Both the position numbers and the translations under genes were made by a program. The notes under the pieces are model-generated. The model made no database searches. It was not told where the DNA came from and saw nothing but the letters and a program-made list of their open reading frames with translations. From Psychrobacter frigidicola (GTDB taxonomy: Bacteria > Pseudomonadota > Gammaproteobacteria > Pseudomonadales > Moraxellaceae), in contig NZ_VORZ01000004.1 in NCBI RefSeq assembly GCF_007997305.1, positions 1-64,000 of the forward strand: a stretch of 64,000 bases of DNA, given 5' to 3'. This document shows positions 8,278 through 16,863 of this stretch, in pieces. Numbering within the stretch: position 1 is the stretch's first letter; each line of letters starts with the position of its first letter.

Positions 8278-9678
8278 ATGACCAACCCCGCACCTACTCC
8301 TAATAATACCCAGCAAACGGTATTGTCAGATAATAATCCACCATTAAACAACAGCGATGGACCAGATAGTAATGATTTGAATTATGCTACGCTTACCGAT
8401 GCGCTTGAACAAACTGTATTTGAAAATTTCGATGACGGTTTATATATCGGCCTAATGTCAGGTACCAGCTTAGACGGTATGGATGCAGTGTTATGTCAAT
8501 TTAATTCTGATGATAGTACTGATAACCATAACAATGAAAATAAAGATGCGCCTATGCAGCTATTGGCGACTTATAGCCAAGATTTTCCACTGCGTTTACG
8601 TGAAGTATTATTGGCATTGTGTCAGCCCAATGGTGTGAACGATTTGACCTCGCAAACTGACGAACCAAATAGCGAGCTGGATTGGTTCGGTTGGGCAAGT
8701 CGTGAATATGGGGAATTCGCCAGTGAAGCGGTGAATATTTTATTGCAGCAAGCCAATATTGATGCGGAAGCGGTCTTAGCGATTGGCTGTCACGGACAAA
8801 CGGTACGTCATCGTCCACAAATGGGCTTTAGCTTACAATTGGTGGATGCCAATATTATTGCTGAGCGTACCGGTATCAGTGTGGTCAGTGACTTTCGCCG
8901 CCGCGATATGGCGGTCAGTGGACAAGGTGCACCTTTAGTACCCGCTTTTCACCACGCTCTATTTGCCGCGACTAATACTACTCGTGTGCTGCTCAATTTA
9001 GGCGGTATTGCTAATATAACCGTCTTGCCAGCGACCGCTAGCAATGAGATAAATAATCAGCAAACAGACACTCAGCAAACGCATAGTCAAGTCGTTGGTT
9101 ACGATACTGGCCCTGCAAATTTATTATTAGATGCATGGGCAGCGCTGCATACTGGCAAAAACTATGATGCTGGCGGTACTTGGGCAGAATCGGGACAAGT
9201 GATTGAAACTTTGCTGAACCAATTGTTAACCCATCCGTTCTTTACTAAAACGCATCCTAAAAGTACCGGGCGCGAAGATTTTAATTTAACGTGGCTACAG
9301 GACGAGTTACAAAAATTTGATCAAGCTGCTGCCAACACGCGCTATTCATCAGCCGATGTGCAAGCGACGTTGACTGAGCTGACCGCGATGACAGCCGGTA
9401 ACCAAATTAGCCAGTTTATAAAAAACAAAGAAGTACAAAGTGCAGTTTATATCTGCGGTGGCGGTGCGCTTAATGATTATTTAATGACTAGGCTGCAAGC
9501 GCATCTACCGCATTGCATTGTAGACACTACTGCCCAATTGGGACTCGACCCGGCATGGGTAGAAGCCGTTGCCTTTGCGTGGTTGGCACGGCAAACGCTA
9601 ATGGGTGAAACCGGTAACTTGCCTGCGGTGACTGGTGCTAATAAAGGCGTGGTATTAGGACAGGTTTGTTTTGCTTAA
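8278..9678 (+). CDS. anmK: Anhydro-N-acetylmuramic acid kinase
   Basis: Phosphorylates and opens 1,6-anhydro-MurNAc to MurNAc-6-phosphate during peptidoglycan recycling. The sugar-kinase phosphate motif YIGLMSGTSLDGMDAVLCQF lies near residues 57-76. DTGPANLLLDAWA and CGGGALNDYLM follow as family signatures. At 466 aa it is longer than the usual 370-390. The extra length is a polar, Asn-rich N-terminal extension of about 55 residues and inserted polar loops near residues 80-95 and 255-270. The ATG follows TTTTTGAGGTAAATTGCC, with GAGG as ribosome-binding site. It shares a divergent promoter region with tyrS. Confidence 0.95.
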   Translation: MTNPAPTPNNTQQTVLSDNNPPLNNSDGPDSNDLNYATLTDALEQTVFENFDDGLYIGLMSGTSLDGMDAVLCQFNSDDSTDNHNNENKDAPMQLLATYSQDFPLRLREVLLALCQPNGVNDLTSQTDEPNSELDWFGWASREYGEFASEAVNILLQQANIDAEAVLAIGCHGQTVRHRPQMGFSLQLVDANIIAERTGISVVSDFRRRDMAVSGQGAPLVPAFHHALFAATNTTRVLLNLGGIANITVLPATASNEINNQQTDTQQTHSQVVGYDTGPANLLLDAWAALHTGKNYDAGGTWAESGQVIETLLNQLLTHPFFTKTHPKSTGREDFNLTWLQDELQKFDQAAANTRYSSADVQATLTELTAMTAGNQISQFIKNKEVQSAVYICGGGALNDYLMTRLQAHLPHCIVDTTAQLGLDPAWVEAVAFAWLARQTLMGETGNLPAVTGANKGVVLGQVCFA

Positions 9679-9882
9679 TCCCTTTTCAGCTACTTTTTAA
9701 CGTTATCTAGCCTTCTCAGATAATAATGATGACTATTAAGTTTACAGCCGTACACTTATGTGCTTTATAATAGTTGCTAAAATACTGATATAACGCTATA
9801 AATAACGCAGTGTAACGGCGTAATAGCTGTATGAAATCAGAAAGCCCATTCCTTTAGGACCGCAAAGAACAGGATATATTGC

Positions 9883-11250
9883 ATGAGCCAACATAACAGT
9901 TCACCGACATTGCACGCCAACAATGCTAACGCAGAATCGCCTCATAAACCGCGTCATAAGCCGCCGCATTTCGAGCGCTCTGACGATATGCGGGTGGTCG
10001 TCACAGGTATGGGTGCAGTTACCCCGTTAGGACTGGACGTTGAAAGCACATGGACACGGTTATTAAATGGTGAAAGCGGTATCGCAACGATTACACACTT
10101 TGATGCAGGTGACTATCGCGCTCAAATTGCAGGCGAAGTCAAAGATTTCGATGCCAAGCTATATATGAGTGCAAAAGATGCGCGCCGCTATGATAAGTTC
10201 ATGCAATATGCCGTAGCGGCAACGTCGATGGCATTAAAAGACGCCGGCTTCATTGCGACCGTTAGCGCCGATGATGTCCCCGTACAGAATGTCGATCAGG
10301 AACGATTTGGTGTCATTTTAGGATCAGGCATTGGCGGTATTCAAACCATTGAAGACAGCTGCGCAATGCTCAATGACAAAGGCCCTAGAAAAGTCTCGCC
10401 ATTTATTATCCCTGGCTCTATTGCTAATATGGCAGCGGGTCTGGTCGCTATTAAGCATACGCTTAAAGGGCCTAACCTTGCCACTGCAACTGCTTGTACT
10501 ACAGCCACCCATGCTATCGGTTTAGCCGCACGTTTAATCGTCTATGGCGATGCCGATGTGATGGTCGCTGGTGGTAGCGAAAAAGGCTCAAGTCCGCTGG
10601 GCATGGCAGGATTTGGTGCCATGCACGCCCTATCAACCCGCAATGACGAGCCTACCCGCGCCTCACGCCCCTTCGATAAAGACCGTGATGGTTTTGTACT
10701 GGGTGATGGCGCAGGCGTCATGGTACTTGAAAGCCTTGCCCATGCTAAAGCTCGCGGCGCGACGATACTCGCTGAAGTGGTCGGTTTCGGAATGAGTGAT
10801 GACGCCAGCCATATTACCTCGCCGCCAGAAGATGGTAGCGGTGCAGCACGTGCTATGCAAAACGCACTTAATGATGCCGGTATAGATGCCTCCGCTGTTG
10901 GTTACGTTAACGCCCACGGTACCAGTACCCCAGCCGGTGACGTCGCTGAATCGCTGGCCATCGAAACCGTATTTTCTAGCGTGAAAGACAGCATCTTAGT
11001 AAGCTCAACCAAGTCAATGACTGGGCATTTATTGGGCGCAGCTGGTGGTATCGAAGCCATCTTTACCGTACTGGCTTTACAAAACCAACAAGTACCGCCA
11101 ACCATTAACCTTGAGAATATCGAAGACAATTGTAACCTTGACTATGTCGCCAACCACTCTCGTAAAGTTGACAATCTGAACTACGCAGCCTCCAACAGCT
11201 TCGGCTTTGGCGGCACCAACGGCTCATTAATTTTTGCCCGCTGGTCGTAA
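9883..11250 (+). CDS. fabF: 3-oxoacyl-ACP synthase II (KAS II)
   Basis: Elongating condensing enzyme of type II fatty-acid synthesis; joins malonyl-ACP to acyl-ACP, and in gammaproteobacteria is linked to temperature control of unsaturated fatty acids. The Cys-His-His triad is present: Cys205 in ATACTTATHAIG, His in VNAHGTSTPAGD and His in KSMTGHLLGAAGG. The core fold starts at MRVVVTGMGAVTPLG. The frame adds a 35-residue His/Pro/Asn-rich N-terminus. The first ATG (9883) has CAGGA 9 bases upstream, so the extension may be real; the internal ATG at 9988 is the alternative. No other fab genes are adjacent, and a hairpin terminator follows. Confidence 0.93.
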   Translation: MSQHNSSPTLHANNANAESPHKPRHKPPHFERSDDMRVVVTGMGAVTPLGLDVESTWTRLLNGESGIATITHFDAGDYRAQIAGEVKDFDAKLYMSAKDARRYDKFMQYAVAATSMALKDAGFIATVSADDVPVQNVDQERFGVILGSGIGGIQTIEDSCAMLNDKGPRKVSPFIIPGSIANMAAGLVAIKHTLKGPNLATATACTTATHAIGLAARLIVYGDADVMVAGGSEKGSSPLGMAGFGAMHALSTRNDEPTRASRPFDKDRDGFVLGDGAGVMVLESLAHAKARGATILAEVVGFGMSDDASHITSPPEDGSGAARAMQNALNDAGIDASAVGYVNAHGTSTPAGDVAESLAIETVFSSVKDSILVSSTKSMTGHLLGAAGGIEAIFTVLALQNQQVPPTINLENIEDNCNLDYVANHSRKVDNLNYAASNSFGFGGTNGSLIFARWS

Positions 11251-11311
11251 GCTTCGGCAATACTATCAATATAACAATGATTTTAGGTTGACTACGTTAG
11301 TCCCCTTGCAG

Positions 11312-11348
11312 CCCCTTATCGTATTTGCGTATGATAAGGGGTAATTTT
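11312..11348 (+). terminator. Intrinsic terminator after fabF
   Basis: CCCCTTATC (11312-11320) pairs with GATAAGGGG (11333-11341) around a 12-base loop, followed by TAATTTTT. It lies only 22 bases before the next start codon, so read-through could feed the next gene. Confidence 0.75.
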
Positions 11349-11370
11349 TGGAACATTTATGGAAGAGACC

Positions 11371-12066
11371 ATGTCAAGCTACTCGTTTTCTCATCAATTT
11401 TATCAGCATTGGACACTAGCGCCAGAGCCAATACGTGCAGCGATTGTGCAAGAATTGACTGATATCAATACCTTACTACAGCGCGACACTCAGTTTGAAG
11501 CCTTCGTTTTTAGCGAACCTGATCTTGATGCCTATCTTGAAGAATTATATAACACTCATAAAAACGAGCAAGCTGCCGCCAATGAGTTTGCTGATAAGCA
11601 AGCACAACAAGCTGTTGAACTGCAACCTGTAAAAGAAGAGGAAAAGGAAGAAACGCCAGAAAAAAACACTGTTGAAAAAGTCGAAAAACACATCGAGAAC
11701 GAACAACAAACTAAAGTAGAAAACACCACTAGCATTACTGATAAAACATCTAACAATGAGACAACTCATAAAACCCAAAACAGTGGCAGCAGCAATAAAG
11801 CGCAAGTTTTATCTGCTCTACAAATAAACAGTATTCCTGATATCATCAAACAAGGTACAACAGCCGAGACTTTACCAAATGCTCCAAAATTGAGTAAAGA
11901 TAATGAAGATTTAATCCATGAGCTTGGAATGCATATCGATGACTATTTAAGTGAGCAAATGGCGCAATTGTCTGAAGATTTAAAATCGTGGTTACGCAAT
12001 GAAATAACTCGTCAGCTCAGTGATAAAGAACAAACGGCAACTAGTACTAATAAAGAACAGCAGTAA
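11371..12066 (+). CDS. Hypothetical Glu/Lys/Gln-rich protein
   Basis: I do not recognise this protein. From ATG 11371 it is 231 aa. GGAAGAG sits 3 bases upstream, better than the ribosome-binding site of an ATG four codons earlier (11359). The N-terminal 60 residues (FSHQFYQHWTLAPEPIRAAI, then ELTDINTLLQRD) look folded. Residues 65-150 are a very charged, low-complexity linker rich in Glu, Lys, Gln, Asn and Thr. The last 60 residues are helical and end in a segment resembling an oligomerising helix (DDYLSEQMAQLSEDLKSWLR). No signal peptide or membrane segment. Composition supports real coding on this strand. It is tail to tail with the aminopeptidase P gene. Confidence 0.6.
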   Translation: MSSYSFSHQFYQHWTLAPEPIRAAIVQELTDINTLLQRDTQFEAFVFSEPDLDAYLEELYNTHKNEQAAANEFADKQAQQAVELQPVKEEEKEETPEKNTVEKVEKHIENEQQTKVENTTSITDKTSNNETTHKTQNSGSSNKAQVLSALQINSIPDIIKQGTTAETLPNAPKLSKDNEDLIHELGMHIDDYLSEQMAQLSEDLKSWLRNEITRQLSDKEQTATSTNKEQQ

Positions 12067-12141
12067 TTGGAATAAACAGCAACTAGCTTTAATGGCCTGT
12101 TGTCAAATACTGTATAGCAGGCATTATAAAAATCATCGAAT

Positions 12142-12180
12142 AAAAAAGCACCCAGTAAATAGTTTACTGGGTGCTTTTTT
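12142..12180. terminator. Bidirectional intrinsic terminator
   Basis: AGCACCCAGTAAA (12147-12159) and TTTACTGGGTGCT (12163-12175) form a perfect 13-bp stem with loop TAG, flanked by six A and six T. It lies between convergent genes and can serve both. Confidence 0.9.
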
Positions 12181-12245
12181 ATTCTTAATAGCATTATTAA
12201 TGATGATATTGTTTTTAATAATACTAAACTTATTAACGGCTTATA

Positions 12246-14066
12246 TTATATCGCTTTGGTACGCTCAGTGAGCCATTCAAGTGCTACGCCACTAACGCGC
12301 TTATTTAGCTCAGCGTAGACTTGGCTATGATAATTATTTAGCCAGTCTATCTCTATTGCCGTCAATAGCGACTTATCTACCAAACGGGTATCGATTGGGC
12401 AATAAGTAACCGTCTCAAAATGTAGGAAGTTACCAAATTCAGTCTCAGTAGGCTGCTGTACCGGCATATTAACCATCAAGTTTTCAATACGAATGCCCCA
12501 CTTACCTTCACGGTATAAACCTGGCTCATTACTTGAAATCATACCTGCTTTCATCGCCCGCTCTTTTGGCGTGCTGGCACTGTAGGCGATTACTTGTGGG
12601 CCTTCATGTACGTTTAAGAAGTAACCGACACCATGACCAGTACCGTGACCATAATCCATCTGCGCTTGCCAAAGTGGCGCACGGCAAATGGCATCAATCA
12701 AAGGTGAGGCAATACCATCAGGAAAGTTAGCGCGTGCAAGGGCCACATGGGCTTTAAGTACGGTTGAGAAATCACGTTTATGCTCACTGCTCACTTGTCC
12801 AATACCAACCACGCGAGTAATATCAGTCGTACCGTTTTGATATTGTGCGCCTGAATCAATCAGTAATAAACCCCCTTCGCCCTCACTAACATCGAGATAG
12901 CTAAACTTCTCAGCCGTCGCCCGATAATGTGGCAATGCGCCGTTGTCGTTAAAACCTGCAATCGTTGGAAAGCTTGGAGAGACATAATTTGGCTGCTGAC
13001 TGCGCACTTCTATCAGCATGCTATCAACATCAAGCTCGCTTAAACGTTCACCATTAGCCAGACGCTGCTCAAAGGTAGCAAAGAATTCACATAACGCTGC
13101 GCCATCTTGACGCATCGCTTCACGTACATGATCTATATCAGCATCTGATTTGACTGACTTAAGTAATGAGCTGGGCGCCATTTGCTCCATAAAGCCCACA
13201 TTATCAACCATTTTCGATAACGTACCTACAGCAATTTTGCTTGGATCTAATAGTAATAAATTCTCAGGCGTCAATGCGCCTAAAGCATCCTGTACCGCTT
13301 CATAATCAGCAAGGGTAAAACCGCTGTCTGTTAAGCTTTGTTCAATCTCAGCACTGACTTTATTGTTATCAATAAATAAGGTGGCTGTATCTTCTATATC
13401 AATGAGCAGATGCGCCAAAAATACTGGATTATAATCAACATCAGCGCCGCGCAAATTCGTTAACCAAGCGATATCATCTAAGCTCGATAATAAATGATGA
13501 GTAGCACCTGCATCTCTCATACCGCTACGCACTGCAGCAAGCTTTGAGGCTGCTGATTGCGCGACAAACTGTGCGTCATGAACGTACAATTTTGCCGTCG
13601 GTAGTGTTGGACGGTCTGTCCAAATATCGGTGAGTACATCACGGTCAGTAATTAAAGTAATGTCATTGGCATCAAAAGCGGTTAGTAATTTATCTTGCTC
13701 CGCAATAGACAATACATTGCCGTCAACGGCAACACTATCGCCCTCAGAGAGATGCTCAGCTAGCCAATCGATATGATTAGGCTGACCAGGAGCCAGTTTC
13801 TCTAAGCTAATACCCGTACCCTCTAGCTGATCAGCGGCATGTACCCAATAGCGGCTATCGGTCCATAATCCTGCAAAATCAGCAGTGACCACTAAAGTAC
13901 CGACAGAACCAGTGAAGCCTGACAACCACAAGCGTGCCTGCCAATATTCTGGCAAATATTCTGAGAGATGCGGGTCGGCTGATGGGACAATAATCGCCGT
14001 TAAATCTTGCTCAACAAGAGCGGCACGCAAATTATCGATACGATCATGAATGGATTGCTTATTCAT
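12246..14066 (-). CDS. pepP: Xaa-Pro aminopeptidase (M24B, aminopeptidase P)
   Basis: Removes the N-terminal residue from peptides with proline in second position. At 606 aa it is the long three-domain form: two creatinase-like N-terminal domains and a C-terminal pita-bread catalytic domain. Dinuclear metal ligands are visible: Asp in LLLIDSGAQY, Asp in GTTDITRVVG, His in GTGHGVGYFLNVHEGPQ, Glu in SSNEPGLYREG and Glu in WGIRIENLMV. AAGGA lies 8 bases before the ATG. No signal peptide, so cytosolic. The symbol follows the activity; the long form differs from the shorter E. coli PepP. It runs in the same direction as the peptide transporter upstream, which could supply substrate, but a terminator separates them. 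Confidence 0.9.
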   Translation of the reverse strand: MNKQSIHDRIDNLRAALVEQDLTAIIVPSADPHLSEYLPEYWQARLWLSGFTGSVGTLVVTADFAGLWTDSRYWVHAADQLEGTGISLEKLAPGQPNHIDWLAEHLSEGDSVAVDGNVLSIAEQDKLLTAFDANDITLITDRDVLTDIWTDRPTLPTAKLYVHDAQFVAQSAASKLAAVRSGMRDAGATHHLLSSLDDIAWLTNLRGADVDYNPVFLAHLLIDIEDTATLFIDNNKVSAEIEQSLTDSGFTLADYEAVQDALGALTPENLLLLDPSKIAVGTLSKMVDNVGFMEQMAPSSLLKSVKSDADIDHVREAMRQDGAALCEFFATFEQRLANGERLSELDVDSMLIEVRSQQPNYVSPSFPTIAGFNDNGALPHYRATAEKFSYLDVSEGEGGLLLIDSGAQYQNGTTDITRVVGIGQVSSEHKRDFSTVLKAHVALARANFPDGIASPLIDAICRAPLWQAQMDYGHGTGHGVGYFLNVHEGPQVIAYSASTPKERAMKAGMISSNEPGLYREGKWGIRIENLMVNMPVQQPTETEFGNFLHFETVTYCPIDTRLVDKSLLTAIEIDWLNNYHSQVYAELNKRVSGVALEWLTERTKAI

Positions 14067-14492
14067 CGGAGTATTCCTTATTAATTTTTTAGAAGTATTC
14101 TATTATTACTCGTCTACATAGTAGGCAGTCATTAAGTAGCCATTTTTTAAGTCAGTTGCACTCATGTAGATTATTTAGTACCACCAGCATTATTTGAATC
14201 TAAGCAAATAAATTCATTTATTAAAATTAAAATGATGAGAATAAATGCGACATGATATATAAAGATAGCAAGATGAGTGCAAGAGATATTCTGTTACGGA
14301 AGCACGTTATTAGATGTTTGGGCAGACAGTCAGGTTTCAATAGCCTTATCAGAATATCCAAGCAAATTAAATAAAAAAACGTGCTACCGGTTATGGTAAC
14401 ACGTCTGGTGTTGCCCAACTTAGGCGGCTCTCATTCACAATGATGCGTCCGCAAAAAGGCCTTTATAAAAAAAGAGTAATAAATCTGATTAA
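14067..14492. other. Intergenic region between transporter and pepP
   Basis: Contains the terminator of the upstream peptide transporter gene (14371-14404) and then AT-rich sequence that should include the pepP promoter. A 63-codon minus-strand frame at 14227-14418 runs through the terminator hairpin and is not a credible gene. Confidence 0.5.
14371..14404 (-). terminator. Intrinsic terminator of the POT transporter gene
   Basis: On the minus strand ACGTGTTACC pairs with GGTAGCACGT (plus positions 14395-14404 and 14379-14388), with a single mismatch, and runs into a seven-T tract. Oriented to end transcription from 16055. Confidence 0.8.
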
Positions 14493-16055
14493 CTAGCTAA
14501 GCTGATCAGCGCGCTCACTCTTTTTCAGCATATTATTAACAGGCTTTGCCAATAACAATAATAAGATAGCGGTAACCACCAAAAAGGCGGTCATGGTCAT
14601 AAATAAACCAGGTAACCCTTCAATTTTGTCAGCAGACACGTAACCGCCAAAGAAGGCAGCAACCAAGTTACCCAAGGCGACCGAGGCAAAGAAAAGCCCC
14701 ATCATCTGGCCTTGCATACCTTTTGGCGCAAGCTTAGTCATTGCCGACAAACCAACAGGACTGAGCGCTAACTCACCCATAGTCAATAATAGTAAACTAC
14801 CCACTAACCATAAAGGTGACGCCAAGCCACCCGCATTCGTCAAGATACTTTTAGACGCAAATATCATCAAAGCAAAACCGGCGGCAGCCAACAACATCCC
14901 AAGCGCAAACTTAGTCATACTACTCGGCTCAAGACCTCGATTGCCAAGCTTAACCCATATAATACTAGCGATAGGGGCTAACATTAAAATAAACAACGGG
15001 TTTAGTGACTGAAACCAAATACTGGGTACCTCATAGCCTAAGACATTAAGATCGGTATAGTTATCGGCGAACAAGTTAAAAGAAGTGGGTTGCTGCTCAA
15101 AGCTTGACCAGAATAGCGTCGATCCAATAATCAATATAAAGCAAATCAACAAACGTAGTTTATCTGTTTTATCCAGCCGTGGTGATAGAAACATAACCAC
15201 AAAGTACAGTATGACTACAGCTGCGATAATATAAGTCATATATTGTGCGACCATTTCAGGATTAAATGGCATGATACCTGTAGACACTAAGACAGTGAGT
15301 GCGATCAGTAAAGCAATAAAGCCTATAACCCAGCGACCTACGTTTTTGAAGCGTCCCGTCGTTTGTTCCCATTCAGGATTAATATTTTTGGCACGAGCAT
15401 AACGATTTAAAGTTTTCTTAGCTGAGAAACGATAAATTAGCAGTGAAACCAGCATGCCAAGACCACCAACACCAAAGCCCACATGCCACATGCCTTTCTC
15501 TTTAAACACCCCAACAATAAGCGCGGCTAATAGCGCGCCGATATTAATTCCCATATAAAATAAGGTAAAACCACCATCGCGGCGTGCATCACCCTTGGGG
15601 TACAACGCACCAACCATTACTGAAATACAGGTTTTGAATAAGCCTGAACCCAAAACGATACACATCAGACCGACGAAAAACAGCGTCATACCAAATACAG
15701 CGGATAGCGCAATACACAAATGACCAAGAGCAATAATAATACTGCCCCACCACAGCGCTCGCTCCTGACCCAGCCAGTTATCAGCTAACCAACCGCCTGG
15801 TACGGCAGCTAAATACAACGAGCCTGCGAAAATGCCATAGATAGCAGAGGCCGTTACCTCATCAAAACCAAAGCCACCGCTCCCAACGGTCGCCACCATA
15901 AATAATACCAGTAGCGGACGAATACTGTAATATGAAAAACGCTCCCACATCTCTGTAAAAAATAACGGTCGCAACGGTTGGGGATGTCCCATAAATCCAT
16001 CTTCTAGCGCTGCTAATTCGGCGGCACTAAATTCCGATTGTGACTCTGTGCTCAT
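14493..16055 (-). CDS. Proton-dependent oligopeptide transporter (POT/PTR family)
   Basis: Inner-membrane symporter importing di- and tripeptides with protons. It has 520 aa and about 14 hydrophobic helices, as usual for bacterial POT proteins. The helix-1 ExxER proton/peptide motif is TEMWERFSYY near residue 35. GGWLADNWLGQERALWWG near residue 87 is the conserved loop 2-3 motif, and FTLFYMGINIGALLA near residue 162 is the PTR2 signature. AAAGGAATAAATTT precedes the ATG. Among E. coli proteins it resembles the Dtp group, but substrate range cannot be read here. Aminopeptidase P downstream would fit peptide use. Confidence 0.93.
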   Translation of the reverse strand: MSTESQSEFSAAELAALEDGFMGHPQPLRPLFFTEMWERFSYYSIRPLLVLFMVATVGSGGFGFDEVTASAIYGIFAGSLYLAAVPGGWLADNWLGQERALWWGSIIIALGHLCIALSAVFGMTLFFVGLMCIVLGSGLFKTCISVMVGALYPKGDARRDGGFTLFYMGINIGALLAALIVGVFKEKGMWHVGFGVGGLGMLVSLLIYRFSAKKTLNRYARAKNINPEWEQTTGRFKNVGRWVIGFIALLIALTVLVSTGIMPFNPEMVAQYMTYIIAAVVILYFVVMFLSPRLDKTDKLRLLICFILIIGSTLFWSSFEQQPTSFNLFADNYTDLNVLGYEVPSIWFQSLNPLFILMLAPIASIIWVKLGNRGLEPSSMTKFALGMLLAAAGFALMIFASKSILTNAGGLASPLWLVGSLLLLTMGELALSPVGLSAMTKLAPKGMQGQMMGLFFASVALGNLVAAFFGGYVSADKIEGLPGLFMTMTAFLVVTAILLLLLAKPVNNMLKKSERADQLS

Positions 16056-16195
16056 AAATTTATTCCTTTAAATACCACTATAATGATGACCAAGCCTGTA
16101 ATTATTCTGTTAGGCGGTCATATATACGTCGTATTGTTCCACTAGAGCGTTTACAAGTAAAGAAAAAAATGCTCACTAATTGGACAGTTTTCCAC

Positions 16196-16235
16196 AAAAA
16201 AACTCGCTACCAGTAACTGGTGAACGAGTTTTTTA
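16196..16235. terminator. Bidirectional intrinsic terminator
   Basis: A-tract plus AACTCG (16201-16206) pairs with CGAGTT (16225-16230) and T-tract. An inner ACCAGT/ACTGGT stem (16209-16214 and 16216-16221) extends the hairpin. On minus it would end the Ala-rich membrane protein transcript; the A-tract also gives T's in that direction. Confidence 0.8.
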
Positions 16236-16296
16236 TAGAAGTAACTTAGGTATTGAACCTACTGCTATTATCCTACTAGAGTGGCATTAGGACATA

Positions 16297-16710
16297 TTAT
16301 TGCGCAGGTACTTCGGCATCACCTACTAAATCAGCATCATCAGCAACCGCGGCTTGATCGACCGCACCAGAGGCTGTCGCTGTACCCGATTCAGAAGGAA
16401 CTATCGCATCACCCGTACTTGGCGCAGGCGTGACGGTCGCATCAGCAGGAGTTGCTTCAGAAGGAGTAGCAGTAGCATCCGCTTCTGGCGCGGTTGCTTC
16501 TGCGGTTGTATCAGCAGCTGGAGCAGCAATCGCTGCTGCTTCATCAGCTGCTACAGACTCTTCAGTTGGTTCAGCGGTAATGTGCTCACCCGCAGGGCGC
16601 AAGAAACCTGAAATGCCAATAAGTAAGACAATACCTAAGAATAAGGCAACGCCGCCCAAGGCAAACATAAACTCTTTCTTAGGGTTATTTTCGACAATAT
16701 GTTCTGACAT
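16297..16710 (-). CDS. Hypothetical single-pass membrane protein with Ala/Thr/Pro-rich tail
   Basis: This 137-aa protein is not recognised. Residues 1-13 are polar, residues 14-35 form one hydrophobic helix (FALGGVALFLGIVLLIGISG) and residues 40-137 are a low-complexity tail of Ala, Thr, Pro, Glu and Asp with no Cys or aromatic residue. This resembles a membrane-anchored protein with a disordered acidic tail, probably periplasmic. AAGGTGAATCAGGT lies before the ATG. It sits between the POT transporter and lnt, all on minus, with terminators on its downstream side. Strong Ala codon bias gives long open frames on the opposite strand, which I discount. Confidence 0.7.
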   Translation of the reverse strand: MSEHIVENNPKKEFMFALGGVALFLGIVLLIGISGFLRPAGEHITAEPTEESVAADEAAAIAAPAADTTAEATAPEADATATPSEATPADATVTPAPSTGDAIVPSESGTATASGAVDQAAVADDADLVGDAEVPAQ

Positions 16711-16863
16711 ACCTGATTCACCTTGCGCAAAAAATATTTAATATATTAGCGTATTATATCGCAATTTGTACCTATTTGTTAAAACCCTTAACTATTTAAA
16801 GAAATTATTATTAATATTCTTACTGAAAGTTCTTACTAATACAAGCTTTATGAGCACATTTGC

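Noticed and set aside
11545..11805. Phe/Leu- and Ser/Cys-rich minus-strand frames opposite the Glu-rich protein
   Set aside because: Complement of Glu/Lys-rich codons always gives Phe/Leu/Ser frames; not independent genes.
14227..14418. 63-codon hydrophobic minus-strand frame
   Set aside because: Runs through the intrinsic terminator of the transporter gene; no ribosome-binding site.
16354..16741. Plus-strand frames of 85 and 103 codons opposite the Ala-rich membrane protein
   Set aside because: They mirror the biased GCN codons of the true gene; Arg/Cys/Ser-rich nonsense or Ala/Ser-rich shadow.
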